From NCBI GenBank assembly GCA_902558585.1, contig CACEEO010000007.1, positions 1 to 42,885 of the forward strand: a DNA stretch of 42,885 nucleotides. Reading direction: 5' to 3'. The position numbers were made by a program, and so were the translations under genes. Shown in pieces: positions 15,870 to 23,510 of this stretch (position 1 is its first letter; each line of letters starts with the position of its first letter). The notes under the pieces are model-generated. The model did not search any database, was not told the DNA's origin, and saw only the letters and a list, made by a program, of their open reading frames with translations. This DNA comes from an uncultured Pelagibacteraceae bacterium. GTDB taxonomy: Bacteria > Pseudomonadota > Alphaproteobacteria > Pelagibacterales > Pelagibacteraceae.

Positions 15870-16886
15870 ATGAAGTTTTTAAAGAAATTAACAATCTCAA
15901 TTTTCCTTCTGTCATCTTTGATTGTAAGTAATGCAAACGCTGGTGATTGTAAGGCAAGATTGGGAGATTTTGACTGGAGTAGTGCTAACATTCATACAGC
16001 AATTACTACTTTTATTCTTGAAAAAGGATACGGGTGTGAAGTTTCTGTAACTAAGGGAAGTACTACCCCAATAATGGCTGCTCATTACGACGGTCAATTA
16101 GATGTTATTACTGAAGTTTGGTATGACAACATTATTGCTAATTACGAGCCACATGAAAAGGCTGGTACTATTATTAATATTGGAGTTAACACACCAGACT
16201 CTCAACAAGCATTCTATGTAGATAAAACAACAGCTGATAAATACAATTTGAAATCAGTTGATGATATGAAAGATCCAAAAATTGCAGCTTTATTTAAAGA
16301 TCCAGAAGATCCTTCAAAAGGAAGAATGACAAGCTGTATATCTGGTTGGACTTGTTATACTGTAAACTTGGTTAAGCAAATAGAATATGGTTTAGACAAA
16401 TACTATACTAACTTTGACCCAGGTTCAGGTGGAGCATTAGATGCTGCTATTGCAGGAGCTTTTGCCAAGAAAAAACCAATCTTTACATATTACTGGGCAC
16501 CAACTGGTTTAATGGGTAAAGTTGACCTTGTTAGACTTACAGAACCAAAATTTGATTCTGATTGTTGGAACTCTATGTCCGCAGTTGTTGAGGATATTAA
16601 AGCAAACGGACCAGATGCTTACAAGAAAAGCTGTGCATGTGAATATAGAGATATGGCTTTGACAAAATCTGTTTTAACTGATTGGGCGAAAGCTAATCCT
16701 AAAGAAACTGATTTCTTAAAGAAATATACTATTCCAACAGCTACAGTTAACAAAATGTTAGCTTTTTACGAAGATGAGTCAGATGGTGATATGGAACTTA
16801 CCGCGATGCACTTCTTAAAAAACGAAAGCATGTGGAAAGATTGGGTGCCTGCAGACGTTGCTAAAAAAGTTAGCGCTGCTCTATAA
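15870..16886 (+). CDS. Betaine/carnitine-type ABC transporter substrate-binding protein (ProX/OpuAC/CaiX-like)
   Basis: A 338-residue periplasmic binding protein with a signal peptide at 1-24 (SNANA cleavage region). The mature sequence has the OpuAC pattern: RLGDFDWSSANIHTAI, then KGSTTPIMAAHYDGQLDVITEVWYDN, then FKDPEDPSKGRM. It has several tryptophans and tyrosines able to form the aromatic cage that binds quaternary ammonium groups. Multiple cysteines (in GDCKAR, ISGWTCYT, SDCWNS and KSCACEYR) suggest disulfides. It is followed by the cognate permease and ATPase genes. Given the carnitine enzymes on both sides, gamma-butyrobetaine, carnitine or glycine betaine are the likely ligands (inference). 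A strong AAGGAG site supports the start. Confidence 0.88.
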   Translation: MKFLKKLTISIFLLSSLIVSNANAGDCKARLGDFDWSSANIHTAITTFILEKGYGCEVSVTKGSTTPIMAAHYDGQLDVITEVWYDNIIANYEPHEKAGTIINIGVNTPDSQQAFYVDKTTADKYNLKSVDDMKDPKIAALFKDPEDPSKGRMTSCISGWTCYTVNLVKQIEYGLDKYYTNFDPGSGGALDAAIAGAFAKKKPIFTYYWAPTGLMGKVDLVRLTEPKFDSDCWNSMSAVVEDIKANGPDAYKKSCACEYRDMALTKSVLTDWAKANPKETDFLKKYTIPTATVNKMLAFYEDESDGDMELTAMHFLKNESMWKDWVPADVAKKVSAAL

Positions 16887-16908
16887 TCCAATATCTTAAA
16901 TATTTTAT

Positions 16909-16932
16909 GAAAGAGCCCTTCGGGGCTCTTTC
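16909..16932 (+). terminator. Hairpin with TTCG loop after the betaine-type binding protein
   Basis: GAAAGAGCCC (16909-16918) and GGGCTCTTTC (16923-16932) form a 10-bp perfect stem closed by a TTCG tetraloop, followed by TTTAAC. It sits 22 bases after the binding-protein stop and 17 bases before the permease start. The shape is that of an intrinsic terminator or mRNA-stabilising hairpin, with a rather short T run, consistent with partial read-through into the permease and ATPase genes. Confidence 0.85.
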
Positions 16933-16949
16933 TTTAACTAAATTAAATT

Positions 16950-17981
16950 ATGGAAGCATTAAAGAAAAATAAAAAAATAATTTTTAATATTGGTTTATTG
17001 GTTGTTTTTGTATGGTTATTAATAACTAGCTATTCACAGTCAAAAAGAAAACCAGATAATATTGGAGAATTATTAAACGATTTTTCTTGGTTAGGAGGTA
17101 AATGGCCAAAGTGGTTAGATTTACCATTAATGAATTGGATCAACGTTGGTTTTAAAGCACTTAATGAAAAATATGGATACATATTTGAGGCTATTAACAA
17201 TGTTCTTCTTTATATGTTAATGCTTGTAAAAAACTTTTTAATTCAAGCTCCATGGCCATTGGTTATACTTGGCGTGGTGGTTCTAACTTATTTTGCAAGT
17301 GGTAGAAAAGTTGGAACAACGGTATTTGTAGGATTTTGTACTTTTTTTATAGGTTTTCTTCACCCAATATTTTGGCAAAAAGCAATTGAAACAACCGCGA
17401 TAATGTTAATTGGAATATTTCTTTGTGTTGTTGCAGGCATTCCATTAGGGATAGCAATGGCAAGAAGTGTAAGAACAAGAAATGTAATTTTGCCAGTTTT
17501 AGATTTAATGCAAACTATTCCAAGTTTCTGTTACTTAATTCCGGGTATTATGTTATTTGGCTTAGGTGCTGTTCCGGCAATTATAGCCACATTTATTTAT
17601 GCAGTTCCTCCTTTAGTTAGACTAACAGATTTAGGAATTAGGCTTGTTGATACTGAGGTTATTGAAGCTGCAGATGCATTTGGTGCAAGTAAAAAACAAA
17701 AGCTTTGGGGCGTACAAATGCCATTAGCTTTGCCAAATATTATGCAAGGAATTAATCAGTGTACAATGATGGCATTAGCAATGGTTGTAATTGCATCGAT
17801 GATAGGTACTAGAGGTTTAGGAGATGAAGTTTTACTTGGACTTCAACAATTAAATGTAGGAAGAGCTGCTGAAGCAGGGATCGCAATTGTACTTTTGGCG
17901 ATAGTTCTTGATAGGATAACTCAATCTTATGGAGAAACACTACAAGAGAGAACAGCACCAAATACAAAGAAAGGTAAATAA
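16950..17981 (+). CDS. Betaine/carnitine-type ABC transporter permease (ProW/OpuAB-like)
   Basis: A 343-residue inner-membrane permease. It has an N-terminal TM, a long hydrophilic/amphipathic segment (about 30-85), then several TM helices with the EAA-type docking loop EVIEAADAFGASKKQKLWGVQMPLAL cut by the conserved Gly. The PLGIAMARSVRTRN segment is typical of ProW/OpuAB proteins. As in ProW a single permease forms a homodimer. The last base of its stop codon is the first base of the ATPase start (17981), so the two are coupled. Upstream is the matching binding protein. Confidence 0.9.
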   Translation: MEALKKNKKIIFNIGLLVVFVWLLITSYSQSKRKPDNIGELLNDFSWLGGKWPKWLDLPLMNWINVGFKALNEKYGYIFEAINNVLLYMLMLVKNFLIQAPWPLVILGVVVLTYFASGRKVGTTVFVGFCTFFIGFLHPIFWQKAIETTAIMLIGIFLCVVAGIPLGIAMARSVRTRNVILPVLDLMQTIPSFCYLIPGIMLFGLGAVPAIIATFIYAVPPLVRLTDLGIRLVDTEVIEAADAFGASKKQKLWGVQMPLALPNIMQGINQCTMMALAMVVIASMIGTRGLGDEVLLGLQQLNVGRAAEAGIAIVLLAIVLDRITQSYGETLQERTAPNTKKGK

Positions 17982-19006
17982 TGTCTAAAATTGAGATTAA
18001 TAATGTTTATAAAATCTTTGGGAACAATCCTCAATCTATAATGCCAATGGTAAAAGATGGAGCGAACAAAGAAGAAGTTTTAGAACAAACTGGTCATACA
18101 GTTGGTCTTGATAATGTGTCATTAAAAATAGAAGAAGGTGAAACTTTTGTTTGTATGGGTTTGTCAGGATCTGGAAAATCAACTCTAATTAGGCATTTAA
18201 ATAGATTAATCGATCCCACTGACGGAGAAATTTTAGTAGAAGGAACAAATGTAATGTCATTAAATAAAGAACAACTAATTGAATTTAGAAGACATAAAAT
18301 GAGTATGGTATTTCAGAGATTTGGTTTGTTCCCACATAAAACTGTTTTACAGAACGTCGGCTATGGATTGGAAATGCAAGGTAAAGCAGAAGAGGAAAGA
18401 CATAGTGTAGCGATGGAAAAAATTGATGCTGTTGGTTTAACAGGATTTGAAAATCAATTTCCAAATCAATTATCTGGGGGAATGCAACAAAGGGTTGGTT
18501 TAGCAAGAGCACTTGCTACTGATAGTGATATCATGTTAATGGATGAAGCTTTTAGTGCTTTAGATCCTTTAATTAGAAGTGATATGCAAAAACAACTGCT
18601 AGATCTTCAATCAGAATTAAAAAAAACAATCGTATTTATTACTCATGATTTAGATGAGTCTTTAAGACTTGGTGATCACATTGGAATATTAAATGCTGGT
18701 AAACTTGTTCAAGTTGGAACACCAGTAGACATTATAATGAATCCGGCTGATGATTATGTTAAGGCATTTGTTAAAGATGTTAATAGAGCAAAAGTAATTA
18801 AAGCTAAAATTATAATGAAGAGTGTTAATGAATCTAACGATATAGATAAATCTAATTTAATAAAAGTTAATGAAGATCAATTTATAGAGGAATTTTTACC
18901 TCAAATTGTATGCTCGAATTCAAATTGTGAAGTAGTTGACAAAAGTGGAAACGTTAAAGGTTACATATCTAATAAAGAATTACAGACATCATTAACAAAA
19001 TCATAA
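17981..19006 (+). CDS. Betaine/carnitine-type ABC transporter ATP-binding protein (ProV/OpuAA-like)
   Basis: A 341-residue ATPase. The N-terminal region KIFGNNPQSIMPMVKDG is characteristic of ProV. Walker A GLSGSGKS is at 60-67, signature LSGGM at 164-168, and Walker B LMDEA followed by FSALDPLIR at 186-199 is the ProV-specific variant with DEA. The C-terminus (about 280-341) is shorter than the two-CBS-domain tail of E. coli ProV and looks like at most one CBS-like unit ending in VVDKSGNVKGYISNKEL. Ionic-strength sensing through CBS domains may therefore be reduced. The SDR gene follows after 3 bases. Confidence 0.9.
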   Translation: MSKIEINNVYKIFGNNPQSIMPMVKDGANKEEVLEQTGHTVGLDNVSLKIEEGETFVCMGLSGSGKSTLIRHLNRLIDPTDGEILVEGTNVMSLNKEQLIEFRRHKMSMVFQRFGLFPHKTVLQNVGYGLEMQGKAEEERHSVAMEKIDAVGLTGFENQFPNQLSGGMQQRVGLARALATDSDIMLMDEAFSALDPLIRSDMQKQLLDLQSELKKTIVFITHDLDESLRLGDHIGILNAGKLVQVGTPVDIIMNPADDYVKAFVKDVNRAKVIKAKIIMKSVNESNDIDKSNLIKVNEDQFIEEFLPQIVCSNSNCEVVDKSGNVKGYISNKELQTSLTKS

Positions 19007-19009
19007 TTA

Positions 19010-19798
19010 ATGGTTTACAAATCATTAAAAAATAAAAAAATTATAATTTCTGCAGGTGCATCTGGAATAGGTTTAGCAACAGCTAAGGTTTGTCTTTCAC
19101 GTGGAGCATACGTTTATCTTTGCGATATTGATAATAAATCTCTAAATAAATTAAACAAACATCCTCTTATAAATAAGAGGCTTTTTAAATATAATTGTGA
19201 TGCTTCTGACGAAAGCCAAGTACTGGATTTATTTAAAAAAATAAATAAAAAAACGAAAAAAATTGATGCTTTAATAAATAATGTTGGAGTCGCTGGACCA
19301 ACTGGATCGCTAGAAAAACTAAAGTCTAAAGATTGGGAAAGAACTATTCAGATAGATGTTAATAGTCATTTTTATTTTACTAAGAAGGCTATACCTTTAA
19401 TTAAAAAGTCTAGAAATGGATCAATAATAAATATTTCGTCAACTGCTGGAATACTTGGTTTTCCTTTAAGATCGCCTTACGCAGCAAGTAAATGGGCAAT
19501 TATTGGAATTACTAAAACTCTCGCAATGGAACTTGGAAAATACAATATAAGAGTTAATGCAGTATGCCCTGGTTCAATTAAAGGCGAAAGAATGAAAAGA
19601 GTGATCAGAGATAAAGCAAAATTTACAAAAGTTTCGTCAAAAAAAATTGAGAAAGATTTTATTTCAATGAGTTCTATGAAAAAGTGGATTCTTGAAGAAG
19701 ATATAGGGAAGATGTGCGCATTTTTGATTTCAGACGATTCCAGTAAGGTTTCAGGACAAGTAATATCTGTAGATGGTCACACAGAAAGAAATGATTAA
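19010..19798 (+). CDS. Short-chain dehydrogenase/reductase (SDR); candidate D-carnitine dehydrogenase
   Basis: A 262-residue classical SDR. The cofactor loop is SAGASGIG (14-21) with Asp39, pointing to NAD(H); the catalytic residues are Ser143/144 in NISSTAGILG, Tyr157 and Lys161 in YAASK. Its position 3 bases downstream of the ProV-like gene makes it part of the transporter operon. SDR-type D-carnitine dehydrogenases exist in rhizobial carnitine gene sets, so oxidation of the D-isomer or another hydroxylated quaternary amine is a reasonable guess, but nothing in the sequence fixes the substrate. It ends one base before the convergent carnitine dehydrogenase gene, with no terminator between. 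Confidence 0.8.
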   Translation: MVYKSLKNKKIIISAGASGIGLATAKVCLSRGAYVYLCDIDNKSLNKLNKHPLINKRLFKYNCDASDESQVLDLFKKINKKTKKIDALINNVGVAGPTGSLEKLKSKDWERTIQIDVNSHFYFTKKAIPLIKKSRNGSIINISSTAGILGFPLRSPYAASKWAIIGITKTLAMELGKYNIRVNAVCPGSIKGERMKRVIRDKAKFTKVSSKKIEKDFISMSSMKKWILEEDIGKMCAFLISDDSSKVSGQVISVDGHTERND

Positions 19799-19799
19799 T

Positions 19800-20741
19800 T
19801 TACCTAAGTTTTTTTTCGTATTTCTTTCTTAACTTTTGAATATCAACCAAATACTGGTCTCTTATATTAGATATCATTGCAACTGATTTACCTTTAGCCT
19901 GTTTTGCTGTTCCTGAAATCAATCTAGAAGATAATTTTTTTGATAGCTTAGGAGCCTTTAATTTAGTCCATGGTAATTTTAAAGCAGGTCCAAATTGTTC
20001 CAACATATGTTTCATTCCCGTTTTTCCTCCAGCAAGATGAAAGGTTAAAAATGTACCCATCAAAGACCATCTTAATCCTGGGCCATCTTCAATTGCTCTA
20101 TCTAATTCTTCAGTAGTTGCATATCCTTCATTAATAATATGTAGCCCTTCTCTCCATAAAGCTTCTTGTAATCTGTCAGACAAATATCCAGGTAATTCAT
20201 TTTTAACCATAATTGGATTCATAGAAATTGATTTGTAAAATTTTTTAGCTAAATTTAAATTTTTTTTTGAAGTTCTCTTACCTGGAACAATTTCTACAGC
20301 AGGCAATAAATATACAGGATTGAATGGATGTCCAATTATTCCCCTATCTGGATTTTTACATTTTGAATAAATTCTAGTTGGCAACAAACCCGATGAGCTT
20401 GAAGCAATTATTGAATTAGATTTTGCATATTTTCCAATAGTACTAATCAATTTAGTTTTTAAAGAATAATTTTCAGTTGCACACTCCTGAATAAAATCTG
20501 CGTCTTTTAATGTTTGTTCTATTGAGGTAAAAAAATGAAAATTTTTTAGATTTAATTTTTTTTTATTAAATAGTTTTTTTACAAATGGCCAAGTTCTTTT
20601 TATTTCAGATAATAAATTTTTTTTTAACTTAATATCTTTATCAAATGCGTAAACAATTTTGTTATGAGTCAAACAACGTATGATCCACCCTGCCCCAATT
20701 ACCCCAGTTCCAATTATTGCAACTTTTTTAATATTTTGCAT
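19800..20741 (-). CDS. lcdH: L-carnitine 3-dehydrogenase
   Basis: A 313-residue member of the 3-hydroxyacyl-CoA dehydrogenase superfamily that oxidises L-carnitine to 3-dehydrocarnitine with NAD. The Rossmann motif GTGVIG is at 11-16, the SSSSGLLPTRI segment at 114-124, and the catalytic His138 lies in GHPFNPVYLLPAVE with Glu150. GPGLRWSLMG and TFHLAGGKTGMKHMLEQFGPAL in the C-terminal helical domain are the pattern I associate with carnitine 3-dehydrogenase rather than fatty-acid enzymes. Alphaproteobacterial versions are often fused to a thioesterase; this one ends without it, and a separate thioesterase gene lies at 21676. It is coupled to the upstream BKACE gene (shared base at 20741). Confidence 0.88.
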   Translation of the reverse strand: MQNIKKVAIIGTGVIGAGWIIRCLTHNKIVYAFDKDIKLKKNLLSEIKRTWPFVKKLFNKKKLNLKNFHFFTSIEQTLKDADFIQECATENYSLKTKLISTIGKYAKSNSIIASSSSGLLPTRIYSKCKNPDRGIIGHPFNPVYLLPAVEIVPGKRTSKKNLNLAKKFYKSISMNPIMVKNELPGYLSDRLQEALWREGLHIINEGYATTEELDRAIEDGPGLRWSLMGTFLTFHLAGGKTGMKHMLEQFGPALKLPWTKLKAPKLSKKLSSRLISGTAKQAKGKSVAMISNIRDQYLVDIQKLRKKYEKKLR

Positions 20742-21628
20742 TACTTGTGTTTAACAAGTTTTAACTTCTCTCTTGTTTCTGCAGGTGTCATTGTTGATAC
20801 ACCTAGATCTTCAACAATTCTAATTGCCTTTTCAACTAATTGGGCATTTGTTGCCAGTTTTCCTTTAGATAAATACAAATTATCTTCTAAACCTACTCTA
20901 GGATTGCCTCCCATAATTACTGTTTGTGCTACAAATGGCATCTCATTTTTTGAAATTGCAAAGCCTGACCACACACCTTCTTTTGGCATAATATCTTTCA
21001 TAGCTTGCATTGCTAATGGAGTAGCTGGTGCTCCCCAAGGAATTCCTAAACACATTTGAAACATAGGCGGATCATCCAACAATCCTTCTTTATATAGTTG
21101 AGCACCAAACCACATATTGCCTAAATCAAACGCCTCGATTTCAGGTTTTACTTTTATTTCTTTCAATCTTTTTGCAGCTTTTCTTAAATCGTTTGGAGTA
21201 TTAACGGTTATAACTGAACTATCACCAAAGTTTAAAGTTCCGCAATCTAAAGTGCAAATCTCTGGTAAAAATTGCTCAGCATTTGCAATTCTTTCCATAA
21301 CATTTGCCATATCAGTCATTGGTCCAAACTCCAATGGGTCTTTGCCTTGACCAATATCTAAATCTCCACCCATACCAGTTGTTAGATTCAAAATCACATC
21401 TGTATCACTTGAACGAACTCTATCTACAACCTCTTTATATAACTCTAATCTTCTACTTGGAGTTCCATCTTCCTCCCTCACATGAATATGAGCAATAGCA
21501 GCTCCAGCTTTTGCGGCTTCAATTGATGCTTTAGCAATTTGTTCTGGTGTTTTTGGTAAATCTGGATGCTTACCAGCGGTATCTCCTGACCCCGTCACAG
21601 CACATGATATGAATACCTTGTTGTTCAT
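20741..21628 (-). CDS. cdhC: BKACE (DUF849) enzyme, dehydrocarnitine:acetyl-CoA cleavage
   Basis: A 295-residue beta-keto acid cleavage enzyme. Zn ligands H47 and H49 lie in AHIHVREEDG, the third ligand is E248 with R244 in MGGNPRVGLEDNLYL, and ITCAVTGSGD-like and NLTTGMGGD motifs are present. The family condenses a beta-keto acid with acetyl-CoA to give acetoacetate plus a new CoA ester. Next to carnitine dehydrogenase the expected substrate is 3-dehydrocarnitine, giving betainyl-CoA plus acetoacetate, as for CdhC. It heads a two-gene leftward operon with carnitine dehydrogenase and is divergent from the thioesterase that would finish the pathway. Confidence 0.88.
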   Translation of the reverse strand: MNNKVFISCAVTGSGDTAGKHPDLPKTPEQIAKASIEAAKAGAAIAHIHVREEDGTPSRRLELYKEVVDRVRSSDTDVILNLTTGMGGDLDIGQGKDPLEFGPMTDMANVMERIANAEQFLPEICTLDCGTLNFGDSSVITVNTPNDLRKAAKRLKEIKVKPEIEAFDLGNMWFGAQLYKEGLLDDPPMFQMCLGIPWGAPATPLAMQAMKDIMPKEGVWSGFAISKNEMPFVAQTVIMGGNPRVGLEDNLYLSKGKLATNAQLVEKAIRIVEDLGVSTMTPAETREKLKLVKHK

Positions 21629-21675
21629 TTTAAGTAAGATTTATACTATTATAAAAAGGACGAGGGAATAAAAAA
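21629..21675. promoter_or_regulatory. Divergent promoter region between cdhC and thioesterase operons
   Basis: A 47-base gap serves two head-to-head operons of the same pathway. A perfect TATAAT lies on the minus strand at 21653-21648, and TATACT on the plus strand at 21642-21647, so the two -10 candidates are adjacent or overlapping. The plus-strand gene has a GGACGAGGG ribosome-binding site. Leaders would be short (about 10-25 bases). The -35 regions are not convincing. Confidence 0.4.
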
Positions 21676-22143
21676 ATGTCTTTTCACATAACAAACCAAA
21701 CAATCAAAAAAGAATGGACTGATTATAATAATCATATGAACATGGCCTACTATGTCTTAGTTTTTGATCAGACTTGGGAGATAATTCTAGAAAAATTTAA
21801 GATGGGTGAAAAATCTGCAAAGGATACCCAAAGAAGTACCATGGTTGTTGAAACTCGAACTACATATGATGGTGAAGTTAAAGAGGGAGACGAAGTTGAA
21901 ATTGTTTTAACCTTTTTTGATCATGATAGAAAGAGATTACATTTTAAGATGGAAATGATTGAAAAATCATCAAAAAAATTATCAGCAACTATTGAAATGT
22001 TAGCGCTTTATATTGATCTTAGTAAAAGAAAAGTTACAGAATTTGAAGATGAAAAAATTAAAATTATGGACGACTTTATAAATAAAAATAAAAATGAATT
22101 TAATTCTGATAATTTATCTATTACTGGAAAACTTAAAAAATGA
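21676..22143 (+). CDS. cdhB: Hotdog-fold thioesterase, probable betainyl-CoA thioesterase
   Basis: A 155-residue 4-hydroxybenzoyl-CoA-thioesterase-type protein. The family motif DYNNHMNMAYYVLVFDQ lies at 16-31, with the short hotdog-fold length. Placed head-to-head with dehydrocarnitine cleavage enzyme and carnitine dehydrogenase, it is the expected CdhB, hydrolysing betainyl-CoA to glycine betaine and CoA. In some alphaproteobacteria this domain is fused to carnitine dehydrogenase; here it is a free-standing gene. Its stop overlaps the next start (ATGA at 22140-22143), tying it to the TauD-like, HD and choline dehydrogenase genes. The function is inferred mainly from context. Confidence 0.8.
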   Translation: MSFHITNQTIKKEWTDYNNHMNMAYYVLVFDQTWEIILEKFKMGEKSAKDTQRSTMVVETRTTYDGEVKEGDEVEIVLTFFDHDRKRLHFKMEMIEKSSKKLSATIEMLALYIDLSKRKVTEFEDEKIKIMDDFINKNKNEFNSDNLSITGKLKK

Positions 22144-22970
22144 TTGATGTAAAATTATTATCAGGAGCATTAGGTGCTGAAATAAGTGGAATTGACTTGA
22201 CTGACGTTTCAGATGAAAATTTTAAAAAAATAAATAACTTATTATTAGAACACAAAGTTATTTTTTTTCGAAATCAACCTTTGACATCAGAACAACATGT
22301 TGCTCTAGCTTCAAAATTTGGACCATTAGAAACACATGCTTATGTAAGAGGTTTAAGTGAATTCCCTGAAATAATAAGAATAATAAAAAAGCCTGAAGAA
22401 AAAACACAATGGGGTGAAGGTTGGCATTCAGATGTTAGCTATAACGAAAAACCAACTAAAGCTGTAATTTTAAAATCAATTAAAATTCCACCAGTTGGAG
22501 GAGATACTGTTTTCTCAAACATGGAACTTGCGTGGGAGACGCTAGAAGAAGAGATAAAAAATAAAATCAAAAATAAAAAAGCAGTTCATTCTTCACTTGG
22601 AGGTGGGTTTTTCCTTGATAAATATAAAGCAATGCAAAGTAATGGAAATATGGATGAATACTCAAACACTCATCCAATTTTAAGAACTCATCCGGAAACA
22701 GGTAAAAAAATTCTTTTTGTAAATTGGACTTACACAAAAGAAATTATTGGTATGGACAAAGAAGAAAGTAAAGAGATTTTAAATTATTTATTTGAACATC
22801 AGGCAAGATTAGATCTTACTTGTAGATTTAAATGGACCGAAAATGCAGTGGCTATTTGGGATAATAGAAGTGTTCAGCATTATGCTATTGCTGATTTTTA
22901 TCCAAATAAAGGGCTTGGTTTTGAAAGAGTAATGGATCGTATAGCTGTTGAAGGGGATAATCCGCAATAA
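22140..22970 (+). CDS. TauD/TfdA-family Fe(II)/2OG dioxygenase
   Basis: A 276-residue oxygenase of normal TauD length. Fe ligands are H96 and D98 in GWHSDVSY and H247 in SVQHYAIADF; R263 in FERVMDRI is the 2OG-binding arginine. The arrangement is like E. coli TauD. It lies between the probable betainyl-CoA thioesterase (4-base overlap) and an HD-domain oxygenase (3-base gap). Hydroxylases paired with HD oxygenases (PhnY/PhnZ, TmpA/TmpB) hydroxylate a phosphonate before oxidative C-P cleavage, so this enzyme may prepare the substrate of its neighbour. It is, however, a plain TauD-type protein, not PhnY-like (phytanoyl family) or BBOX-like TmpA. Taurine or other sulfonates and quaternary amines remain possible. 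Confidence 0.82.
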   Translation: MIDVKLLSGALGAEISGIDLTDVSDENFKKINNLLLEHKVIFFRNQPLTSEQHVALASKFGPLETHAYVRGLSEFPEIIRIIKKPEEKTQWGEGWHSDVSYNEKPTKAVILKSIKIPPVGGDTVFSNMELAWETLEEEIKNKIKNKKAVHSSLGGGFFLDKYKAMQSNGNMDEYSNTHPILRTHPETGKKILFVNWTYTKEIIGMDKEESKEILNYLFEHQARLDLTCRFKWTENAVAIWDNRSVQHYAIADFYPNKGLGFERVMDRIAVEGDNPQ

Positions 22971-22973
22971 TTA

Positions 22974-23510
22974 ATGAAGATAATTTATAAAATCATTTCA
23001 AATTTTATAAATAATAAATCTTTATACATTGGTGAGAAAGTAACTATGTCAGAACATATGATTCAGTCAGCCATGCTTGCTGAAAAAGCTAAATGTAATG
23101 ATGATTTAATTTGTGCATGTTTGCTTCATGACTATGGTCATTTTCTTTTAGAAGATCCTGAAGAATTAGTTAAAAATAAATTAGACGGAGAGCACGAAAA
23201 TATTGGATATCAGTATTTAAAAAAATTTTTTGGACAAAAAATTGTTGAGCCAATTAAATACCATGTTTTGGCTAAACGTTATTTAGCTAGAGACAAAAAA
23301 TATTTTGAATTTTTATCAGATGCGTCAAAAATAAGCCTCAAGTTACAAGGCGGAGTTTTAAATGACAAAGAAAGTAAAAAGTTTGAAAATAAATCTTACT
23401 TTAAGCCATCAATTCTACTCCGAAAGTTTGACGAAGCCGCTAAAAGAACTGACATAAAAATGAAATCTATTCATGACTATGAAAAGTTGTTAAGTTCAAA
23501 ACTTATATGA
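22974..23510 (+). CDS. HD-domain mixed-valent diiron oxygenase-like protein (PhnZ/TmpB family)
   Basis: A 178-residue HD-domain protein, usually misannotated as phosphohydrolase. Visible ligands for a two-iron site are H28, H52-D53, H74, H97 and D153. It also has Y18 and E21 (YIGE, just before H28), the Tyr/Glu lid pair typical of PhnZ-type oxygenases, and K101 in YHVLAKRYL. The spacing follows PhnZ closely as I recall it, and LKLQGG near 122-127 is also a signature of that group. PhnZ cleaves the C-P bond of hydroxylated 2-aminoethylphosphonate; TmpB cleaves the trimethylammonio analogue to glycine betaine and phosphate. The preceding gene encodes a 2OG hydroxylase, and the next starts inside its last codons (23507), encoding choline dehydrogenase. 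No phosphonate transporter lies in the window, so the substrate is open. Confidence 0.8.
   Translation: MKIIYKIISNFINNKSLYIGEKVTMSEHMIQSAMLAEKAKCNDDLICACLLHDYGHFLLEDPEELVKNKLDGEHENIGYQYLKKFFGQKIVEPIKYHVLAKRYLARDKKYFEFLSDASKISLKLQGGVLNDKESKKFENKSYFKPSILLRKFDEAAKRTDIKMKSIHDYEKLLSSKLI

Noticed and set aside
19010..19798. Interpretation of the SDR as 3-oxoacyl-ACP reductase FabG
   Set aside because: There is no fatty-acid gene context and the gene is embedded in the betaine/carnitine transporter operon; only the SDR fold can be asserted.
22974..23510. Annotation of the HD protein as an ordinary phosphohydrolase
   Set aside because: The Tyr/Glu lid pair before the first His, the LQGG signature and the adjacent 2OG hydroxylase fit the PhnZ/TmpB oxygenase group better.
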